A stretch of DNA of 64,000 bases, from assembly GCF_014637405.1 (NCBI RefSeq), contig NZ_BMEY01000002.1:200030-264029 (forward strand), in the 5' to 3' direction. Position numbers and translations under genes: made by a program. Shown piece by piece: positions 60,445 to 64,000 of the stretch. The first letter of the stretch is position 1. Every line of letters starts with the position of its first letter. Source of the DNA: Ornithinibacillus halotolerans (GTDB lineage: Bacteria; Bacillota; Bacilli; Bacillales; Amphibacillaceae). The notes under the pieces are model-generated. The model was not told where the DNA came from. It saw only the letters and a program-made list of their open reading frames with translations, and ran no database searches.

Positions 60445-61554
60445 ATGAAAATTTTTATTTTAGGAAGTTATGGACCTTCATTAGTTAACTTTAGGGGAGA
60501 TATGATTAAGGCTATGGTCGACAGTGGTCATGAAGTAGTAGCCTGTGCACCGGATGATGAAGGTAACATAAAAGAAAAATTAATTAATCTCGGTGCGAGA
60601 TATGTATCTATAAAAATGAATAGAACAGGTATGAACCCTTTGAAAGACTTGATGTTAACATTGGAGATAATAAGGAAAGTAAAAGAAGAAAGTCCTGATG
60701 TCTTCTTGTCCTATACAATCAAACCTAATATATATGGATCTATAGCGGCTTATTTTGCTGGAGTGAAAAATATTTATGGACTTATGACCGGTGCAGGTTC
60801 TGTTATTCGTGGTAATACATTAAAATTAAAATTTATACAAAGGATAATAGTACCTTTGTATAAATTTTCATTTAAGAAATGTAAAGTTATTTTTTTCTTA
60901 AACAGTGATGATTTAGAATTATTTAAAAAGAAAAAGATAGTTGATAAGCAAAAAATAACTGTAATTGGAAGTTCGGGGATAAACATTAATTTGTTCAACA
61001 AGAGACCTTTAAGGAATCTTGATTCCTTTTTATTTATTGCGAGACTAATAAAAGATAAAGGTATCTATGATTTCCTAAATGCAGCTAAGATTGCAAAAGA
61101 AAAGAGACCCAACATGCAATTTAAAATATTAGGACCTTTTGATACGAATCCTACGGCAATTAAACCTGAAGAGCTAAAAAAATGGACTGATTCAGGAGTA
61201 GTAGAATATCTAGGTAAAACTGAAGATGTACGACCTTATATTGAAGAAAGTTTCGTGGTGACTCTTCCTTCATATCATGAAGGACAAGGTAGAGTCTTGG
61301 TTGAGGCCATGGCTATGGGGCGTGCTGTAATAGCAACTGATGTTTCTGGGTGTAGACAAACTGTTGCGAATGGACAAACAGGTTTTCTAGTACCATTAAG
61401 AAATCCATTAAAGTTAGCTGAAAAAATGATAGAGATGTATGATAATCCTGAAATGACTTTTGAAATGGCAGAAGAAGGTCATAAAAGGGCTATTGAAAAG
61501 TACGATGTTAATAAGATAAATAATATACTCTTGGAACAGATGGAATTAAAATAG
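60445..61554 (+). CDS. Family 4 glycosyltransferase (PglA/EpsD-like)
   Basis: 369 residues. N-terminal donor-acceptor domain starting KIFILGSYGPSLVNFRGDMI, TGAGSVIRGNTLKLK (~108), then the C-terminal domain with FIARLIKDKGIYDFLNAA (~196), LGPFDTNPT and the catalytic EX7E in SYHEGQGRVLVEAMAMGRAV (~275, first Glu in HEGQG). The GT4 fold adds a sugar to the lipid-linked acceptor with net retention. Comparable genes follow the initiating transferase in Eps and Pgl clusters, so it probably adds the second sugar. Ribosome binding site AGGATGTGG is weak. Confidence 0.85.
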   Translation: MKIFILGSYGPSLVNFRGDMIKAMVDSGHEVVACAPDDEGNIKEKLINLGARYVSIKMNRTGMNPLKDLMLTLEIIRKVKEESPDVFLSYTIKPNIYGSIAAYFAGVKNIYGLMTGAGSVIRGNTLKLKFIQRIIVPLYKFSFKKCKVIFFLNSDDLELFKKKKIVDKQKITVIGSSGININLFNKRPLRNLDSFLFIARLIKDKGIYDFLNAAKIAKEKRPNMQFKILGPFDTNPTAIKPEELKKWTDSGVVEYLGKTEDVRPYIEESFVVTLPSYHEGQGRVLVEAMAMGRAVIATDVSGCRQTVANGQTGFLVPLRNPLKLAEKMIEMYDNPEMTFEMAEEGHKRAIEKYDVNKINNILLEQMELK

Positions 61555-61639
61555 GATTACCTAAAAGCAAATACAAAAAGAAAACATAGGTATCATTATT
61601 TTTAAATGGTATGTTGGGTGTGAAAAAGGAGAAAAATTT

Positions 61640-62782
61640 ATGAAGGCATTATTTGTTCATGATCATATATTCCCAAAGAATAATACTGATTATTATGAAT
61701 CATACGGATTTGAGAAAGAGTTTTTTGATAGATATTTAAATATATTTGGAGAGTTATCTATAATAGGTCGAGAAAAAGATCATATTTTTGTTAATAAGAA
61801 TCGATTTAACAAAGTAGATTCTAATATTGACTTCTTAACATTCAAAAACCTAAAGGAACTAAAAAATAAGGAAAATAGAAAAAAAATTGATGATCAAATA
61901 CACCGAAGTGACTATGTTATAATACGTCTTCCTAGTATATTAGGAACTTATGCAGTCCAGAGTGCAAAAAGACAAAAAAAACCATACATTATAGAAGTTG
62001 TAGGGTGCCCATGGGATGCAATAGTAAACAAAGGATTAAAATATGTCCTTCCAGCTTTGGCTATTACCCTATTAACAAAGAGGGCAGTAAGTGGCTCTAT
62101 GCATACTATTTATGTAACAGAAGAATTTCTTGAAAGAAGATATCCCACTTCTGGTAAATATATAGCTTGTTCAAATGTCACATTGAACTCTGTAAATGAA
62201 CAAGATATTAGGAATCGTTTAGAAAAAATAGATATGATGAGTAGGGATAAAAAAGTAATATTTGGAACTTGTGCTACAATTGATGTTATTTATAAAGGAC
62301 AACAAGATGTGATAGCGGCATTGGCCAAGTTAGTAAAGGAAGGACATGATATAGAGTATCAATTAGTTGGTGGAGGCGATTCATCATATCTGAAATTAAT
62401 AGCTGAAAAGTATGGTGTATTAGATAGAGTTAAATTTATCGGTACATTGAAACACGAAGATGTATTTAAGTGGTTAGATAATGTTGATGTATACATTCAT
62501 CCTAGTAAGCAGGAAGGATTATCTAGAGCAATTATTGAAGCAATGAGTAAAGGATGTCCAATAATTGGTGCTGATGCTGGTGGAATACATGAACAAATTG
62601 ATGCAAAATATATATTTAAAAAGGGAAATGTTAGTCAAATCTGTGAAAAATATAAAGAAATGACCAGAGAAGTGATGAAAGAACAAGCAATTAAAAATCA
62701 TAATGAGTCGAAGAAGTATCTAAAGTCAATTTTATACAAACGCAGAGAAAACTTTTTTAAAGAGTTTATTAATGCAAACTAG
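61640..62782 (+). CDS. Family 4 glycosyltransferase
   Basis: 380 residues, ATG behind AAAAAGGAG. Beginning KALFVHDHIFPKNNTDYY, with a C-terminal GT-B half: FGTCATIDVIYKGQQD (~210), LVGGGDSSYLKLIAEKYG (~240), VYIHPSKQEGLSRAIIEAMS (~285) containing the EX7E pattern and GADAGGIHEQI. Adds a sugar to the growing repeat unit; donor unknown. More AT-rich than the genes to its left, which suggests recent replacement of this part of the cluster. Confidence 0.85.
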   Translation: MKALFVHDHIFPKNNTDYYESYGFEKEFFDRYLNIFGELSIIGREKDHIFVNKNRFNKVDSNIDFLTFKNLKELKNKENRKKIDDQIHRSDYVIIRLPSILGTYAVQSAKRQKKPYIIEVVGCPWDAIVNKGLKYVLPALAITLLTKRAVSGSMHTIYVTEEFLERRYPTSGKYIACSNVTLNSVNEQDIRNRLEKIDMMSRDKKVIFGTCATIDVIYKGQQDVIAALAKLVKEGHDIEYQLVGGGDSSYLKLIAEKYGVLDRVKFIGTLKHEDVFKWLDNVDVYIHPSKQEGLSRAIIEAMSKGCPIIGADAGGIHEQIDAKYIFKKGNVSQICEKYKEMTREVMKEQAIKNHNESKKYLKSILYKRRENFFKEFINAN

Positions 62783-62802
62783 AAGGGAAAGTGTTAAATA
62801 TC

Positions 62803-63330
62803 ATGAGGAATGTGAGAACTATTATTAATTTTATTATTCGTGATATTCCAATCCACTTAATTAACTTGTTTACTGCCCTTCTGCCTAATCACTTAGTTAC
62901 CAATAGAATAAGAGGAATCTTAATGAAACCTTTTTTGGGGAAATGTGGAAAAAGACTTCAAATTGGAAAAGGTGTAGTTATTAATAATCCCGGAAGACTA
63001 ATTATTGGGGATAATTGTTACATCTCTCATTATTGTTATGTACAGGCAAAAGGTGAAGTTATCTTAGAAGATAATGTAATTATTGGGCCAATGTCAGTAA
63101 TAGCAAGTAGTAATCATGTTATTGAAGATGGAATAGTTACAAACAAAGGATATAGTGACTCAATTAAAATTGGCAAAGGTACTTGGTGTGGAGGTCATGT
63201 TGTAATAACTTCTGGTGTTAATATTGGTGATAGTGTAATAGTAGCAGCTGGAGCGGTAGTAACTAAAAGTGTTCAAGCCAATACCAAAGTTGCAGGAGTT
63301 CCTGCAAAAGCTATTGGTATAGGAGGGTAA
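62803..63330 (+). CDS. Left-handed beta-helix O-acetyltransferase
   Basis: 175 residues from ATG at 62803 (a GTG at 62791 lies 3 bases behind the GAAGGG site and is less likely, though possible). Short N-terminal hydrophobic segment, then hexapeptide repeats (IGKGVVINNPG, IIGDNCYIS, VIIGPMSVIASSNHVI, GTWCGGHVVITSGVNIG) and GAVVTKSV with GVPAKAIG. Resembles maltose/colanic acid O-acetyltransferases. Would acetylate a sugar of the polysaccharide. The final AGGAGGG also serves as ribosome binding site of the next gene. Confidence 0.85.
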   Translation: MRNVRTIINFIIRDIPIHLINLFTALLPNHLVTNRIRGILMKPFLGKCGKRLQIGKGVVINNPGRLIIGDNCYISHYCYVQAKGEVILEDNVIIGPMSVIASSNHVIEDGIVTNKGYSDSIKIGKGTWCGGHVVITSGVNIGDSVIVAAGAVVTKSVQANTKVAGVPAKAIGIGG

Positions 63331-63331
63331 T

Positions 63332-64000
63332 ATGCGAGAAAAGATTGTTATTGTTACCAATTCTCTTTCTTTAGGTGGTGCTGAGAGAATTTCGTTGATG
63401 TTGGCTGAATGGATGAAAGTAAAGAATATTGATATAACACTTGTAACTTTAAAAAAGGATAGAGAAAAAGGATATGATGCAAATATAGATATAAAAAGAG
63501 TTGCTATAAATAAAGAAACTGAGAGCATATCATTAATAGGCACTATAAGAAAACTAAGAGAATTTCTTAAGAGTTATAAACCATCACATATATTAGTTAT
63601 GGGTGTACCGTTAGGGATCTATGTCGTACCAGCAGCTTTAGGTTTAAGGGTATCTGTTATTATATCTGAAAGAAATGATCCGTTAAATTTTGCGGGGAAA
63701 AGACTCACCAAATTCATCTCAAGAAAGTTAATGTATCTTGCTGACGGCTTTGTATTTCAAACAAAAGAGGCATTGAGTTTCTACCCGAAAGTAATTCAAA
63801 ACAAGGCTAAGGTTATACCTAATCCATTAAATCTTGAGAATCTACCTGAACCTTATGAAGGTAAGAGACAAAAAAAAATAGTTAGTGTTGGGAGATTGGT
63901 GCCCCAAAAAAATCATAAATTGTTAATCCAGGCATTTAATAAGGTAGTGAGCGATTACCCCAATTATACTCTAAATATTTATGGAAATGGTAGCGAGCGG
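63332..64000 (+). CDS. Family 4 glycosyltransferase, truncated by the window's right edge
   Basis: ATG at 63332 behind AGGAGGG, one base after the previous stop. The 223 visible residues start REKIVIVTNSLSLGGAER, the canonical GT4 donor domain beginning (GGAER), followed by IISERNDPLNF (~110), IPNPLN and the start of the C-terminal domain at SVGRLVPQKNH (~190). The frame is open to the end of the window; the catalytic EX7E lies beyond. Fourth sugar-transfer step of the cluster. Confidence 0.88.
   Translation, partial: MREKIVIVTNSLSLGGAERISLMLAEWMKVKNIDITLVTLKKDREKGYDANIDIKRVAINKETESISLIGTIRKLREFLKSYKPSHILVMGVPLGIYVVPAALGLRVSVIISERNDPLNFAGKRLTKFISRKLMYLADGFVFQTKEALSFYPKVIQNKAKVIPNPLNLENLPEPYEGKRQKKIVSVGRLVPQKNHKLLIQAFNKVVSDYPNYTLNIYGNGSER

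Overview
The window comes from a low-GC Gram-positive bacterium, most likely a Bacillaceae (Bacillus/Oceanobacillus/Virgibacillus type). The evidence is AGGAGG-type ribosome binding sites, frequent TTG and GTG starts, and Bacillus-style gene families: TagO, TagD, LytR-CpsA-Psr, YheC/D, YwqC-D-E-like, DUF1659/DUF2922/YvrJ and an App-type peptide transporter. Nearly all of it is devoted to the cell surface. No rRNA, tRNA, phage or CRISPR locus was recognised.

Layout. (1) 1-15.8 kb: one co-directional, tightly spaced operon with the end of a twin-ATPase ABC protein, two paralogous family-2 glycosyltransferases, a TupA-like ATP-grasp protein, four tandem ATP-grasp/acylphosphatase fusions, a CapA-family protein and a YheC/D ATP-grasp protein. 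It looks like an assembly line for an amino-acid- or peptide-bearing wall polymer, perhaps like the teichuronopeptide of alkaliphilic bacilli. (2) 15.8-31.3 kb: three wall hydrolases or hydrolase-related proteins carrying 21 copies of one 71-residue wall-binding repeat (amidase, glucosaminidase, SpoIID-like), plus TagO, an LCP ligase, an MBOAT/DHHW O-acetylation pair and an acidic membrane protein. (3) 31.7-35.8 kb: two LCP ligases, TagD, and a UDP-glucose dehydrogenase that would supply glucuronate. (4) 35.9-51.5 kb: a patchwork of small genes, a lipoprotein, a VanY-type carboxypeptidase, a CPBP protease, a split oligopeptide transporter, a fourth LCP gene and a tyrosine-kinase module. This stretch alone is peppered with GGGGACAGTCCCC palindromes and holds a RAYT (Y1/HUH) transposase, together forming a REP-RAYT system. 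(5) 51.6-64 kb: two YwqE-like phosphatases (one apparently dead), two LuxR-type regulators with abnormal receiver domains, then an exopolysaccharide cluster (4,6-dehydratase, GtaB, aminotransferase, phosphoglycosyltransferase, acetyltransferases, glycosyltransferases) that is visibly more AT-rich towards the right edge.

How the genes fit together. GtaB and Ugd make UDP-glucose and UDP-glucuronate. The dehydratase, aminotransferase and acetyltransferase set would make a bacillosamine-type sugar that the phosphoglycosyltransferase loads on undecaprenyl phosphate. YwqC/D/E-like proteins control chain growth. LCP enzymes (four) transfer finished polymers to peptidoglycan, and MBOAT/DHHW would O-acetylate.

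The most notable unexplained structures are: the four ATP-grasp/acylphosphatase paralogs with graded loss of acylphosphatase residues; the REP-RAYT system, whose palindromes hug or supply stop codons; an interspersed repeat family whose terminal stems covary between copies; a nine-unit 52-bp tandem repeat; and a dyad AGTCA-N9-TGACT shared by two distant promoters. All functional assignments are from reading the sequence; no searches were run.
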